Shown one piece after another: positions 40,425-50,363 of a stretch of DNA of 64,000 bases. Position 1 is the first letter of the stretch. Each line of letters starts with the position of its first letter. This DNA comes from Arcticibacter tournemirensis (GTDB taxonomy: Bacteria; Bacteroidota; Bacteroidia; Sphingobacteriales; Sphingobacteriaceae). Under the pieces are notes generated by a model. The model made no database searches. It saw only the letters and a program-made list of their open reading frames with translations, and was not told the DNA's origin. The position numbers and the translations under genes were made by a program. The stretch spans positions 4,774,001 to 4,838,000 of the forward strand of contig NZ_VFPL01000001.1 of NCBI RefSeq assembly GCF_006716645.1, read 5' to 3'.

Positions 40425-41231
40425 TTACTCGTGTTTCGTCCACACGTTAAAGATCTCTACTTCGCCATAAGCCGTACACGATTCGCCCGCAACCTTTTTC
40501 GCGCCCTGACAAGAAGACTGTACATATGCGCCTGCTTTAAAATAGGCATCTGTAAAATGTCCTTCAAATGTATATTTGAGCTTTTCGTTGTAATAGCATT
40601 GCGTCTTATCATTAGCGACGACAAATTTAACGCTAAACCGCGTTCCTAATTGATAATTATCGTCAAGCGTTATCCTGCTTCCGCCGTTCACAGATACAAG
40701 CAGTTTCCGGTCTTCGAGCCTGAAAAAGATCACATATTTATCGGCATCATGGATCTGGCCGATCACAATGTGTTTCCTTACATCGGGAAGATGGGTAACA
40801 CGCTGGTCTATGAATAAGGTATGCGTACCTTCAGACGACGACCATGCAGCCGATGTCTTCCCATTGTTTAGCATCTCTCTGAGCTCTGACCGCGGGAAGT
40901 TGGATCCGCTCGTTGTAGCCCCTCCGGTTTGCGCACGAAAAACCACGCCATCTCCCCCCTTGTTCACATGAAAGTAATCAGCACTCGAATACGTGTTCAG
41001 TTCAGGCTGTTTTATCTCATCGGGGTTTCCTGCATGATCCGTATTGACGGGCAGGGTAAGTTTCCAGTTTGTCAGATCGAGTACCTTTGCAGGGTAAACT
41101 CCCGGCGTGTCTGAAGGTGTACTTTCATTTTTGCCCGGCAGTGTATTTACCGGACCAGACGCAGCGCTTTCTTTCTTTGAGCAGGCTGTCAGGATAAAAA
41201 AGAATATGGATAATATTATGTTCATCTTCAT
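40425..41231 (-). CDS. PL7 alginate lyase, lipoprotein
   Basis: This 268-residue polysaccharide lyase cuts alginate by beta-elimination. It begins with a lipoprotein signal (FFILTAC, Cys about residue 17) and consists of one PL7 jelly-roll domain. Family signatures are RSELREM (R114-M120), QIH (Q159, H161) and YFKAGAY with the catalytic Tyr Y236. QIH, rather than QVH, is usually linked to activity on guluronate-containing blocks. It is the last gene of the SusC-SusD-SusE-PL6-PL7 unit, 7 bp after the PL6 gene. The lipid anchor suggests outer-membrane location. Confidence 0.92.
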   Translation of the reverse strand: MKMNIILSIFFFILTACSKKESAASGPVNTLPGKNESTPSDTPGVYPAKVLDLTNWKLTLPVNTDHAGNPDEIKQPELNTYSSADYFHVNKGGDGVVFRAQTGGATTSGSNFPRSELREMLNNGKTSAAWSSSEGTHTLFIDQRVTHLPDVRKHIVIGQIHDADKYVIFFRLEDRKLLVSVNGGSRITLDDNYQLGTRFSVKFVVANDKTQCYYNEKLKYTFEGHFTDAYFKAGAYVQSSCQGAKKVAGESCTAYGEVEIFNVWTKHE

Positions 41232-41238
41232 CGAGTTT

Positions 41239-43593
41239 TTAATTTAATACCAGCTTTCCGGGCTTGATTACCATCGCACCAAGTATTCCTCCCGAGGAGG
41301 ACTTGTTTATCAGCTCAGAACCGGCTTTCAGCGAAAAGTTCCGGTTTTGCCGGTCTTCAAACTGCGGATCTAACTGATAGATGTTTCGACCGGTAAGTCT
41401 TCCGTAAAAAGATTGTATCCGGCCCGACTGGTAAAGATTACAAAAGTCGACTTTAAGATGATCATAACGCGACTCCTGGAACTGTACAGAACGACCGCCC
41501 TGACCGCTAAAAGAAAAGATAGAATTTGTAATACTTGCGCTCTGAACACCTAAAAGTCGTAATACAGCTCCCTGCTCGCGGTTATCCACCTCATTAAAGG
41601 TACAATGATCTACTACCAGAAAAGGGCCCAACGTACTTTCATCATTGCCGCCACGGTACAGGTTAAGGGCAGAGCCAAGGATATTGGTAAAAATGCAGTT
41701 CTTAATAATTGTATATTCAGCATTATAAGTCCCTTTATCGTCCTTTTCCGCTGCCAGGTCGATACCGCTGCCCGAAATATTTCTGAACATAGAATTAACA
41801 ACAAGAATACTGTCGGCATAAGTGCTTTTTAAAGCCTTAATTCCGGCAAAGGAGCTCTCGTTAAAATCATAAAACTCGCAATTATCGACACTCAGCTTGT
41901 AGTGCCGAACCATCGGCTTAGCCGAAGTTATAATACCGGCGCCGACATCACCAAATCCTTCGGTACTCCCTGCAAAGGCGATACCCTTCACCGACAGGTC
42001 AGCACCATCTTCAATAACCATAAAAGCGGTGAGATTTTTCTCTGATGCATTTTGTAGCAGAGGCCTGGAACCAGTCCCTTTCGCGGCTGTGATCAACAGA
42101 GCCTTTGAAATACGCAGTTCTTCCGTAATTTTATAATTTCCAGCTTCCGAAAGTTCTATTGTGTCGCCCGCAGCAGCCGAAGCAACAATCCCGGCTAATT
42201 TAGTGCTGTTCATGAGCGGGACTATGATTCTTTTATTCCGAACCCCGGTTTGCGTTTCCGAAGGTTTCCACCATGAAGCCCCTGCGGCCTGCAGTTTAAG
42301 CAGCGGCAGCTTCTGTGTATTAGCTCCTGCGTCGGCCACAGGAAGAGGCAGATCCATAGATTTTATTCGGGCAATTTTAACAGACACCGGTTTAAAGCCC
42401 GCAGGCAAACTCTTCATTTTAGCTTGCGCGACAGCATTATTCATAAACAGGATACCAGTCCCCCCGTTATTGTCTTTATATATGGTATCGCGCGGAGCCA
42501 CTATCAGGTTATTCCTGAATCGTACATTTTCGGGAGCAAGTGTCCGCTCTGCATCTTTCCCGGCACCAAAGAGTATACTGCTGCAATTAATATAGGTATT
42601 GTGATGAATATCTGCATCTTTGACCTGGTAATAGCGGTTAATAAGGGAATTAGGCACCCCATTCATCACAGACAGGGCAGCTCTGAAATCATCACCTTCC
42701 AGATCCCGGAACACATTATTAAAAACCTGATGCCCGGGATTAATCACCCTTACGCCTCCGGTAAAAGGCTTTTTATTCCCTAGGAACAGATTCCCTTCAA
42801 CTATATTTCTGCTCCCGTGTCTGAGTACCACGCTTCCCTCGCACTCGAAGAAAGTGTTGAAGCTAACCTGGTTTTCGCCTGATTTAACAGATACGATTTC
42901 TACTTCCCCGTTACAGCGCACAAAATAGTTACTCACAACTCGCGTCCGCGAAGGAGTAAGCGAATATTTAGAAACGCCAATCCTCATGGTTTCACCTCCG
43001 TTTGAACCCAACCGTTGCCTGCCTTTAAAGTAGTTACTGTCTATACTATGATAGTTCTCCTGGCTGCGCTCGTCGTTTAACTCAACAATGAGCGTAGGAC
43101 CCATATTCATCTTGTTCACGAAAGTACAATGGTCCACACGGTTATTTTTACCCCAGAGCACCACCCAGTTATCATTTGCAAAACGGTCGGGCTGACTGTA
43201 ATTATCAATTACAAAACCAGTAATGCGACAATGGTTTGCAAGATTATCGTTATTCAGCCTGAAATTAATAACATCGTTTTTCCGGGCTGTACCGTTTGTA
43301 AAATGAAGATCCTTCACAACAAGGTATTCTCCCGCAATGTCCAATGTTGAACTGCCGGTAAGCCTGACACCGCCAGGGGTTTGCGGCCGCACTAAAATCG
43401 GCCTTCTCTCCGTTCCCCTGCCTTGCAGCACTAACCTGGCATCTTTCCATTCGCCATTAGCCAGTATGATTACATCGCCTGGCTTCGCTGCAGATACAAC
43501 GTTTTTAAGCGCTGCAGGGTCTTTAACGGTGATTGGCTGAGCAATACACTTTATATATAAGGCCAAACACACAACAACAATAAATACTCTCAT
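41239..43593 (-). CDS. PL6 alginate lyase with two beta-helix domains
   Basis: This is a 784-residue secreted polysaccharide lyase. The ATG at 43593 gives a proper signal peptide ending near KCIAQ; the longer frame upstream does not. The N-terminal right-handed beta-helix is the PL6 (chondroitinase B-like) catalytic domain. The likely Bronsted base and acid are K237 (VSVKSGE) and R258 (VLRHGS). Their 21-residue spacing is the same as between K220 and R241 of AlyGC. A second beta-helix domain from about residue 470 resembles the C-terminal domain of that exolytic enzyme. Exo- versus endo-action is not proven. It sits between the SusE/F-like gene and PL7. Confidence 0.9.
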   Translation of the reverse strand: MRVFIVVVCLALYIKCIAQPITVKDPAALKNVVSAAKPGDVIILANGEWKDARLVLQGRGTERRPILVRPQTPGGVRLTGSSTLDIAGEYLVVKDLHFTNGTARKNDVINFRLNNDNLANHCRITGFVIDNYSQPDRFANDNWVVLWGKNNRVDHCTFVNKMNMGPTLIVELNDERSQENYHSIDSNYFKGRQRLGSNGGETMRIGVSKYSLTPSRTRVVSNYFVRCNGEVEIVSVKSGENQVSFNTFFECEGSVVLRHGSRNIVEGNLFLGNKKPFTGGVRVINPGHQVFNNVFRDLEGDDFRAALSVMNGVPNSLINRYYQVKDADIHHNTYINCSSILFGAGKDAERTLAPENVRFRNNLIVAPRDTIYKDNNGGTGILFMNNAVAQAKMKSLPAGFKPVSVKIARIKSMDLPLPVADAGANTQKLPLLKLQAAGASWWKPSETQTGVRNKRIIVPLMNSTKLAGIVASAAAGDTIELSEAGNYKITEELRISKALLITAAKGTGSRPLLQNASEKNLTAFMVIEDGADLSVKGIAFAGSTEGFGDVGAGIITSAKPMVRHYKLSVDNCEFYDFNESSFAGIKALKSTYADSILVVNSMFRNISGSGIDLAAEKDDKGTYNAEYTIIKNCIFTNILGSALNLYRGGNDESTLGPFLVVDHCTFNEVDNREQGAVLRLLGVQSASITNSIFSFSGQGGRSVQFQESRYDHLKVDFCNLYQSGRIQSFYGRLTGRNIYQLDPQFEDRQNRNFSLKAGSELINKSSSGGILGAMVIKPGKLVLN

Positions 43594-43667
43594 TATAATT
43601 AAGTTTTGATACCTCTCTCCTTCTAACATAATTAACCTGGATCTAATTTTTTTACCCGAACCGGCTC

Positions 43668-45257
43668 TTACTTCTGAACGATGATATCAAATTTGATAGT
43701 CGACAAGCCCGGCGTCGTTGCGTTTATATTCACCTCCTTTACCCTCAAAAGACAGTTTTTACTGGAGCCATTTGCCTGTGGTATGCGGAGCCATAAAAGA
43801 TACGCAGAGGTAACATTAAATATATTGGATGCGGGCGCTGCAACAGCGTCATATTTCGTAGAGCTGCTGCCCGGTACGCTAATTCCCGTAAACAGGTTAT
43901 CGTCCAGATTATCAATATTACCAGCGTTATATAAAGCATATATGTTATCGGCAACAGTGTTCCCTGCCGTAGTCGGCACCAGTACTCTGAACCTTGTGGC
44001 TTTTAAATTTGCAGTTACCGGCACCCAACTAACCCCGCTGCATTTATAATTTGAAGCAGCAGAACTGGTATTAGTAGGACTATAAAAAGAAAGTACGCCG
44101 ACTGTACTACTATAGATCAGAAAATCAAGTTTACTCTCATTCCCGCTTACAGCGCAATTCCCGAACACCGCACCGGTAGAAACATCGAAAAAGCTTCCCG
44201 GCGTTTCAGCCGTTTGTGACGACATCACTACATCTCTGTATACCTCGGTTAAATAAGTAACATTTAGGGGAATGATAATCTCTGAAGGCAGGTTATCTGA
44301 ATCTGTAGCAACTATTCTTAGGTTCTTTGCGCGCTTCCTGAACAAATAATTATAGCTAAAAGCATAGTCTTTTGAGTTATTGAGGTCAGCAATACTTTGA
44401 ACCAAAGTGTAGCTTCCTTCAAAATCATCATAGACTTCGACCTTGGCAAGTCCTGTAATGGAGGTTATCTTCCCTGTTACGTTTGTTGTCCCGCCGCTCA
44501 CATCAGGGGTAACAGTTGCAGGAAAATCCGCAAACTTAGGTTTGAAGTTATTGATATCAACCGGCATATCAATTACTGTTTCCATTACCTGTCCGAAAAT
44601 ATCGGTAGCGCTTACTTTAATATGCTGGGCTGCCTTACGGTATGTGTACGCAAAATTTACATTGTAATCTTTACTCCCCGAAAGTGGGATACTTTCTACC
44701 AGGGCAAATGTACCTTCTGTTTGATAATCATCGTAGACATCCACCTTGGCTATTCCGCTTTCTGACGTAATTTTTCCGGTAATTGCAGTAGTTCCCCCGT
44801 TAAGGTCAGGGGAAAGGCTTACCGGAAAGTCGGTAAGAAACGGTTTCGACGGATCGTAAATATCAATCTTGACAAAGCCTTCGTATGAGCTATTATCATC
44901 CTGCTTCACCATAACTTTTACCCCCCTTACCTTCTTAATACTGCTAAACGGAAGTTTTGAAGCAGAGATATGAAATGTATAATCCTTTGCGTCCTTCTGA
45001 TCAGGCTTACCTATAAAGATCAGGGAATCCTGAACATTACTGCGAACGAGATAACAATAAACGATGTTAACGGCGCCTGAAGATGTCACTTCTGCTGTTA
45101 ATGCCGTATCCGGGTTAAAGTTCTTTGTGGCAAGATTGTAAATAAGATCTTTAGCCGTAAGTGCCCCCGTAGACGGGCCAGAGTCATCTTTCTTACAGGA
45201 TATGAGGCTTGTAACAAGCATTAATATCCCGATTAACGGTTTCAATGTGATTTTCAT
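43668..45257 (-). CDS. SusE/SusF-like surface glycan-binding lipoprotein
   Basis: This is a 529-residue lipoprotein with the signal LISCKKDDSG, which fits both the lipobox and the acidic export signal of surface lipoproteins in Bacteroidota. After an N-terminal domain, two tandem Ig-like repeats are obvious (about residues 140-235 and 240-335). Both contain the pattern GGTT-x-x-TGKI and AKV-V-YDD. The C-terminal ~190 residues form a separate domain, probably the glycan-binding part. It occupies the usual place after SusD, 11 bp downstream, so it should help hold alginate at the cell surface. No enzymatic motif was seen. Confidence 0.8.
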   Translation of the reverse strand: MKITLKPLIGILMLVTSLISCKKDDSGPSTGALTAKDLIYNLATKNFNPDTALTAEVTSSGAVNIVYCYLVRSNVQDSLIFIGKPDQKDAKDYTFHISASKLPFSSIKKVRGVKVMVKQDDNSSYEGFVKIDIYDPSKPFLTDFPVSLSPDLNGGTTAITGKITSESGIAKVDVYDDYQTEGTFALVESIPLSGSKDYNVNFAYTYRKAAQHIKVSATDIFGQVMETVIDMPVDINNFKPKFADFPATVTPDVSGGTTNVTGKITSITGLAKVEVYDDFEGSYTLVQSIADLNNSKDYAFSYNYLFRKRAKNLRIVATDSDNLPSEIIIPLNVTYLTEVYRDVVMSSQTAETPGSFFDVSTGAVFGNCAVSGNESKLDFLIYSSTVGVLSFYSPTNTSSAASNYKCSGVSWVPVTANLKATRFRVLVPTTAGNTVADNIYALYNAGNIDNLDDNLFTGISVPGSSSTKYDAVAAPASNIFNVTSAYLLWLRIPQANGSSKNCLLRVKEVNINATTPGLSTIKFDIIVQK

Positions 45258-45268
45258 AACTGAATATT

Positions 45269-46855
45269 TTAATAACCCGGATTCTGTGGAATACGCTGCT
45301 GATCGTTTGTATCTATTTCTCTTTGAGGTATCGGCAGCAGTGTCTTTTCTGCCGTAAGATTGGCTTTCAAAGCATCAACTGTAATAGCTGGCCTATATCG
45401 ACGGTAATGAACCTGATACTCGCTTTCAAAATAATTACCGATAGTTCCCAGAAGCTTATCTGTTCTTACCAGGTCGAAAAATCGTTGATTCTCAAATGCC
45501 AGTTCAAGCCTTCTCTCATGCAAAAGGTTATTCCAAAACGCTTGTTCACTCTGAACTGAGAAACTTCCGTCGGCAGCATACTTATAAAAGATCTTACTGA
45601 AATCGCCGCCATCATAGTCTATAGCACCCGCCCTTTCTCTTATTTTATTAATCAGCGATACCGACTCACCTGCAGGGCCATCATATCCAATAGCTTCAGC
45701 TTTCATTAAAAGCACATCGGCAAAGCGGATCACGGGAAAGTCGTTCTCCGCGTCATTTTCTACCTGAACTGCCGACATAAACTTCTGAATATAAGGTCGG
45801 CCAGAATAGGTATTAATGTTGACTGCTTTGCGCTGATCTGAAGCTCCTGTGGTGGGTGTGATATAGGCGCCCGAAAGGTTATCTGTCGGCGTGTTGTATC
45901 CAAGACCGTCTCCATTAACGACAGCGTTTCCGCTGCTGTTTGGAGCAAATGTATTCGCCATAAAGTTGCCTAGTCCCAATCCTCCCGCCTTAAAGCGTAC
46001 AGCAAAAAGGATCTCTTTATTCATCTCATTATCTATCGAAAACACCCTGCCGTAAGAACTTTCAAGGCCATATCCACTGTTATTGATCACATCGTTCAGA
46101 AGAGGCAGGGCACTCCCGGCCTGATCAAGGGTAAGATACACTTTCGCAAGAAGAGCTTTTGCGGCCCATGCGTTTGCTTTTCCAACGTTTTGAGAAGCTA
46201 TCGATCCGTAAGATGTTTGCGACAAGTTATCCTTAGCCGCGTTAAGGTCAGCAACAATCAGCTTATAAACATCAGCCACCGGCGACCGCCCCAGCTGCTT
46301 AGCTTCCTGCGGTATTACAGGTTTGGTAACTACGAAAACATCCCCAAATAATCTTACCAGATTGAAATAATGATAGGCACGCAGAAATAAGGCCTGCCCT
46401 GCAAGATCAGCTCTCTCCGCATCGGTTAACACAGCTGTGCCATTGCCAAAAACAACCTGACCATTCTCATAAGTTACGCCAAGACTTTGTAACACATAGT
46501 TAATGCTGCGGATATTAAGATAAACACTAATCCAGTAATTATATATCTGCTGATGTTGCGAGCTTTGGGTATACATATCGAATGCATTCAATTCCAGCCT
46601 TTGAACTGCAGTGCTGGTGGGCGAATTCTGCCGCGAGTTATCGGTTCGTTGCTCTGTAAGCATCCATTCGGTAACCAACGGTTCGTGTAAACCGTTGTAA
46701 CAACCAGTTAGTGCCGTTTGAACCTCTGCTGCGTTGCGATAGAAGTTATCCGTACCAACATTCGAAATAGGTTCTACATCCAGCACTTTGTTACACGATG
46801 TCATTCCGCCGGCTATCACCATTGCGGAGATGATTATATATTTTAAACTTTTCAT
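45269..46855 (-). CDS. SusD/RagB-like glycan-binding lipoprotein
   Basis: This is a 528-residue SusD-family protein that caps the SusC transporter and binds oligosaccharide. It has a lipoprotein signal (GGMTSCNKVLDVEP), TPR-like helices, and the conserved LRAYHYFNLVRLFGDV and NNLLHERRLELAFENQRFFDLVRT segments. The start MKSLKYII is preferred over an ATG three codons earlier. The neighbouring lyases make alginate oligomers the likely ligand. Confidence 0.95.
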   Translation of the reverse strand: MKSLKYIIISAMVIAGGMTSCNKVLDVEPISNVGTDNFYRNAAEVQTALTGCYNGLHEPLVTEWMLTEQRTDNSRQNSPTSTAVQRLELNAFDMYTQSSQHQQIYNYWISVYLNIRSINYVLQSLGVTYENGQVVFGNGTAVLTDAERADLAGQALFLRAYHYFNLVRLFGDVFVVTKPVIPQEAKQLGRSPVADVYKLIVADLNAAKDNLSQTSYGSIASQNVGKANAWAAKALLAKVYLTLDQAGSALPLLNDVINNSGYGLESSYGRVFSIDNEMNKEILFAVRFKAGGLGLGNFMANTFAPNSSGNAVVNGDGLGYNTPTDNLSGAYITPTTGASDQRKAVNINTYSGRPYIQKFMSAVQVENDAENDFPVIRFADVLLMKAEAIGYDGPAGESVSLINKIRERAGAIDYDGGDFSKIFYKYAADGSFSVQSEQAFWNNLLHERRLELAFENQRFFDLVRTDKLLGTIGNYFESEYQVHYRRYRPAITVDALKANLTAEKTLLPIPQREIDTNDQQRIPQNPGY

Positions 46856-46867
46856 GGTGGTCATTCT

Positions 46868-49800
46868 TTAAAAAGTAAAATCAATACCGAAAGTAAAAGT
46901 GCGCGTCACGGGAAAAGCTCCCCGCTGATAACCGGATGTTAACGGTGACGCATATTGATTAGATGTAACTCTCGCTTCGGGATTTATCCCGCGGTATGAA
47001 TCACCCGTTATAAACACGAGATTATCACCTGAAGCATATACTCTTAAGGTGTTGATCTTTACCTTCCCGATTAACTTAGCAGGGAAGGTATATCCTATAA
47101 TCACATTTCTTAATGAAGCATAAGAAGCATTTTCCATTACATAATCTGTGAGCATCCAATCTCCCCCGACGTTATTGTAGGGAGTCTTTCCGTCTCCGGG
47201 ATTCGCCGGACTAATCCAGCGGTTTTTTGTATAGTTGCTGTTAAGTCTTTTGGTTTCGGTATAAAAAGCATCGCCGTTTATCATATTGCCGCCCTGCACC
47301 CCTTGTATAAGGAAACTAAGATCAAAGCCTTTATACTTCATGCTATTGGTAATACCCCAGGTGAAATCCGGAAAAGGTGTTCCTAAAGTAGTCCTGTCGT
47401 TTTCGTCTATCCGGTTGTCTCCGTTAATATCTTTCACTTTAATCCCGCCCGGCGTATAATAATTCTGTATAACGGCGGTCTGACCTGCATTTTTTGCCTC
47501 ATCTACCTCTGCCTTCGACATCCATACCCCGTCTGTCTTATATCCGAAAAACTGGATAGAGGGTTTACCAACTATCGCCGCATACACTTCATTTCTTTCT
47601 CCATAAGTGTATTGGAAAGGCTCGCCCCCCAGTTGCATAAGCTTGTTGCTGTTTGCAGCAAGATTGAGGTTAGTGCTCCACTGGAATTTTTTTGAACTGA
47701 TATTATTAGAGGTTAAGTCGATTTCAACCCCGGTATTGCGCACTTTGCCAGCATTATTCCAGAAAGTGTTCGACCCGCTGAACGACATCGTCCCTTGTTG
47801 AAATAGAAGACGGTCGGTTTCGGAGCGGTATAGTTCCATCGAAAGACTTAGGCGATCTTTAAACAAGCCAAGATCGAGTCCTGTATTTAGCTCGAATGTG
47901 CGTTCCCATGTGATATATGGATTAGCAAGAACATCACCATTAGGAGCCAAACCAAGATTCAAGGTACCCGTGCCTCCTCCGAAAGAATAATTTCCGGGAT
48001 AAAGGAGATTTTCATAGGCAAAATCCTGAATGCGGTTATTTCCCGTGGCTCCGTAACTGGCTCTAAGTTTGAGATTGCTTAGCCAGTTTGAAGTGCCCTT
48101 CATAAAAGGCTCAGTGTTTACTCTCCACCCGGCGGACACAGAAGGGAACCATCCCCACTGATTTGGCTTTTTGAAATAGGTACTACCGTCAGTTCTCAGA
48201 CTGGTAGAAAAGAGATACCGGCCTTTGTAATCGTAAGTGATACGTCCAAGGTAAGAAACCAGCCCAGTAGGAATTCTGTTGGTATAAGTTCCTGCCTGAT
48301 CAATCTGTGCAGCCTGGCTCAATGTTTCGAAGTCATCTGTCGGGAAATTTCTTGCCAGAATGTTAGACGCATCACTCGTAGTCTTCTGTACAGTATATCC
48401 CAGCAAACCGGTAAAGTTATGATTTCCAACTTGTCTGCTGTAATTAAGGGTATTTTCCCAAAGCAGGTCGATTGTCTTGTTTGTATACTGCTCGCCCGAA
48501 CTTACGTCGCCATCACTTTTTGCATTACTCCTTGTGAGTGTTAAATCTTCGCGATTATTATAGTAGCCACTAAAGGCCGTCTTAAATGTAAGCCCCTTCA
48601 CTATATTATAGGAGATATCACCTCCTCCCATTACCCTATAATTTTTAGAGCTCCGGCTGATACGCGAAGCTATAGACAATGGGCTGTTATTACTTGTACC
48701 CCATGGAATAAGCGTTTCGTTGCTCGTCCAGTAAGACCCGTCAGGCATATACCCCGAATAATACATATTTGCAAAATGACGAGCCTGAGCCCAATCACCT
48801 GGCCTTACAGAAGCCCATTGAGGGTTCTGATTAACAAACGCCGCTGTAAAGTCCGAATGTCTTACAGGAAGGAAAGAATAGGTACGATAGTAATCAGTAA
48901 AGTTTGCGCCAGGGCGCTCAAGATTAGAATACGTTGGATTAAGGTTTACTGAAAGACTTATTTTCTTACTCAGATTCGCGTCAAGCTTTACTTTAAAATT
49001 CCCCTTATTGTTTTCGCTGAACTTCATGATCCCCTGGTCCCTTTGTACATTACCTGATACATAGTAACGAAGGTCCTTATTCCCACCCGAGGCATTTAAT
49101 TGTACATTATAGATTCCGGCACTGTGCAAAGCTTCGTCCTGCCAGTCGGTTGAAGCTCCTGCTATCTGGTTCTCAAGAATATAAGCAGCTCTTTCGTTGG
49201 GTGTGATATCGTTATAATCATCAAAGTCGGCAGGGTTCACGCTGGCGTCGTTGCGTCTCAAATCAGCTTCAGAATATAGCAGTTTGGTATACTCAGTGAT
49301 CGACATTATCGGATTAAGTTTATAAGTATCCTTAAATCCATAATAGCTTTTCACGGCATAACGAGGTTTGTTTGCGGTACCTTTCTTGGTCGTGATAATA
49401 ATTACGCCATTTGCGCCCCTCGAGCCGTAGATTGCCGAAGAGGCAGCATCTTTAAGCACTTCTATGGATTCAACATCGTAGGGATTAACAAATGCAAGTC
49501 CGTCGGGTACCGGATGCCCATCCACGACTATGAGGGGCGAAGAATTAGCGCTGATAGAGCTCAGTCCCCTGACTCTGACTGTTGGCGCAGCCCCGGCCTC
49601 TGAAGTAGTATTCTGCACTGACACTCCGGCCATCTTACCGATGAGGGCATTATCTAGCCGCGAAGTTGGAATCTCATCAAGGTTTTCGTTCTTTAATTTG
49701 GTGACCGACCCTGTTAAATGCGATTTCCTTACAGTACCATACCCAACAACCACCACTTCATCCAGCGATTTCACATCTTCCTCCAGGCCGGCGTCTATCG

Positions 49801-50098
49801 TCCTCCGGCTTTTTACTGCTATCTCACGCGGTTTATATCCCATAAAGCTAAACACAAGCGTACCTTCTGCAGGCACCCCTTTCAGTGTATATTTTCCCTT
49901 GATATCGGTTGAGGTCCCAATCCGGGTACCTTTTACCAATACACTTACTCCCGGAAGTGTCTCTCCTTTAGCATCTGTTACCGTCCCCGAAACGCTTATG
50001 TTCTGGGCGAAGGAACTGAAGCTCCAAAGAAGAATAACTCCAAAAACGGCAGCAGCGCTCCCGCTCCTGCACATTTTCAATAGTTTTTGTTGAATCAT
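46868..50098 (-). CDS. SusC/RagA-like TonB-dependent transporter
   Basis: This 1076-residue outer-membrane importer has a signal peptide, then a carboxypeptidase-regulatory-like domain (VSGTVTDAKGETLPGVSVLVKGT). The TonB box region (LDEVVVVGYGT, about residues 111-121), plug domain (VRVRGLSSISANSSPLIVVDG) and 22-strand barrel follow, ending in aromatic FGIDFTF. There is no N-terminal STN domain, so it is not directly wired to an anti-sigma factor. It leads the SusC-SusD-SusE/F-PL6-PL7 unit. The 265-bp upstream gap has no clear TAnnTTTG promoter but does hold a heptanucleotide array. Confidence 0.96.
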   Translation of the reverse strand: MIQQKLLKMCRSGSAAAVFGVILLWSFSSFAQNISVSGTVTDAKGETLPGVSVLVKGTRIGTSTDIKGKYTLKGVPAEGTLVFSFMGYKPREIAVKSRRTIDAGLEEDVKSLDEVVVVGYGTVRKSHLTGSVTKLKNENLDEIPTSRLDNALIGKMAGVSVQNTTSEAGAAPTVRVRGLSSISANSSPLIVVDGHPVPDGLAFVNPYDVESIEVLKDAASSAIYGSRGANGVIIITTKKGTANKPRYAVKSYYGFKDTYKLNPIMSITEYTKLLYSEADLRRNDASVNPADFDDYNDITPNERAAYILENQIAGASTDWQDEALHSAGIYNVQLNASGGNKDLRYYVSGNVQRDQGIMKFSENNKGNFKVKLDANLSKKISLSVNLNPTYSNLERPGANFTDYYRTYSFLPVRHSDFTAAFVNQNPQWASVRPGDWAQARHFANMYYSGYMPDGSYWTSNETLIPWGTSNNSPLSIASRISRSSKNYRVMGGGDISYNIVKGLTFKTAFSGYYNNREDLTLTRSNAKSDGDVSSGEQYTNKTIDLLWENTLNYSRQVGNHNFTGLLGYTVQKTTSDASNILARNFPTDDFETLSQAAQIDQAGTYTNRIPTGLVSYLGRITYDYKGRYLFSTSLRTDGSTYFKKPNQWGWFPSVSAGWRVNTEPFMKGTSNWLSNLKLRASYGATGNNRIQDFAYENLLYPGNYSFGGGTGTLNLGLAPNGDVLANPYITWERTFELNTGLDLGLFKDRLSLSMELYRSETDRLLFQQGTMSFSGSNTFWNNAGKVRNTGVEIDLTSNNISSKKFQWSTNLNLAANSNKLMQLGGEPFQYTYGERNEVYAAIVGKPSIQFFGYKTDGVWMSKAEVDEAKNAGQTAVIQNYYTPGGIKVKDINGDNRIDENDRTTLGTPFPDFTWGITNSMKYKGFDLSFLIQGVQGGNMINGDAFYTETKRLNSNYTKNRWISPANPGDGKTPYNNVGGDWMLTDYVMENASYASLRNVIIGYTFPAKLIGKVKINTLRVYASGDNLVFITGDSYRGINPEARVTSNQYASPLTSGYQRGAFPVTRTFTFGIDFTF

Positions 50099-50240
50099 AT
50101 TTAATTCAGTTTATTGGTTATGAATAACTTATATTTTCTTTCGTATACTGTCGAAGCCTCTGTTCTGAAGGGTCGCTGAATTAGATATCACATCTTCTGA
50201 CAATAGCTTCCCTATTCAGATTATATCTTTATATGTCGTT

Positions 50241-50268
50241 TAATGGCTATTGGTTAATGGCTGGTTAT
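50241..50268. repeat. Short heptanucleotide array upstream of susC
   Basis: TAATGGC, TATTGGT, TAATGGC and TGGTTAT follow each other, so TAATGGC recurs with a 14-base period. It lies in the gap between the two alginate transcription units. Confidence 0.6.
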
Positions 50269-50311
50269 GCCTGCTTAAGACTCTTCTTTACGGTCTATCT
50301 GTTCTTATTCT

Positions 50312-50357
50312 ATTCGCGTCAGCGAATAATGCCTGCGCAACAGAATACGCAGGCATT
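50312..50357 (-). terminator. Paired hairpins ending the gntR-SDR operon
   Basis: A 10-bp stem (AATGCCTGCG at 50328-50337 with 50348-50357) lies 6 bases after the SDR stop. A second 6-bp hairpin (ATTCGC / GCGAAT, 50312-50327) follows. The T tract is weak, so termination may be partial. Confidence 0.6.
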
Positions 50358-50363
50358 AATTAT

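Noticed and set aside
50099..50300. GntR operator upstream of susC (ATTGGTTA half-sites near 50113 and 50250)
   Set aside because: Only half-sites are present with no ACCAA partner at the right spacing. They fit the heptanucleotide array better.
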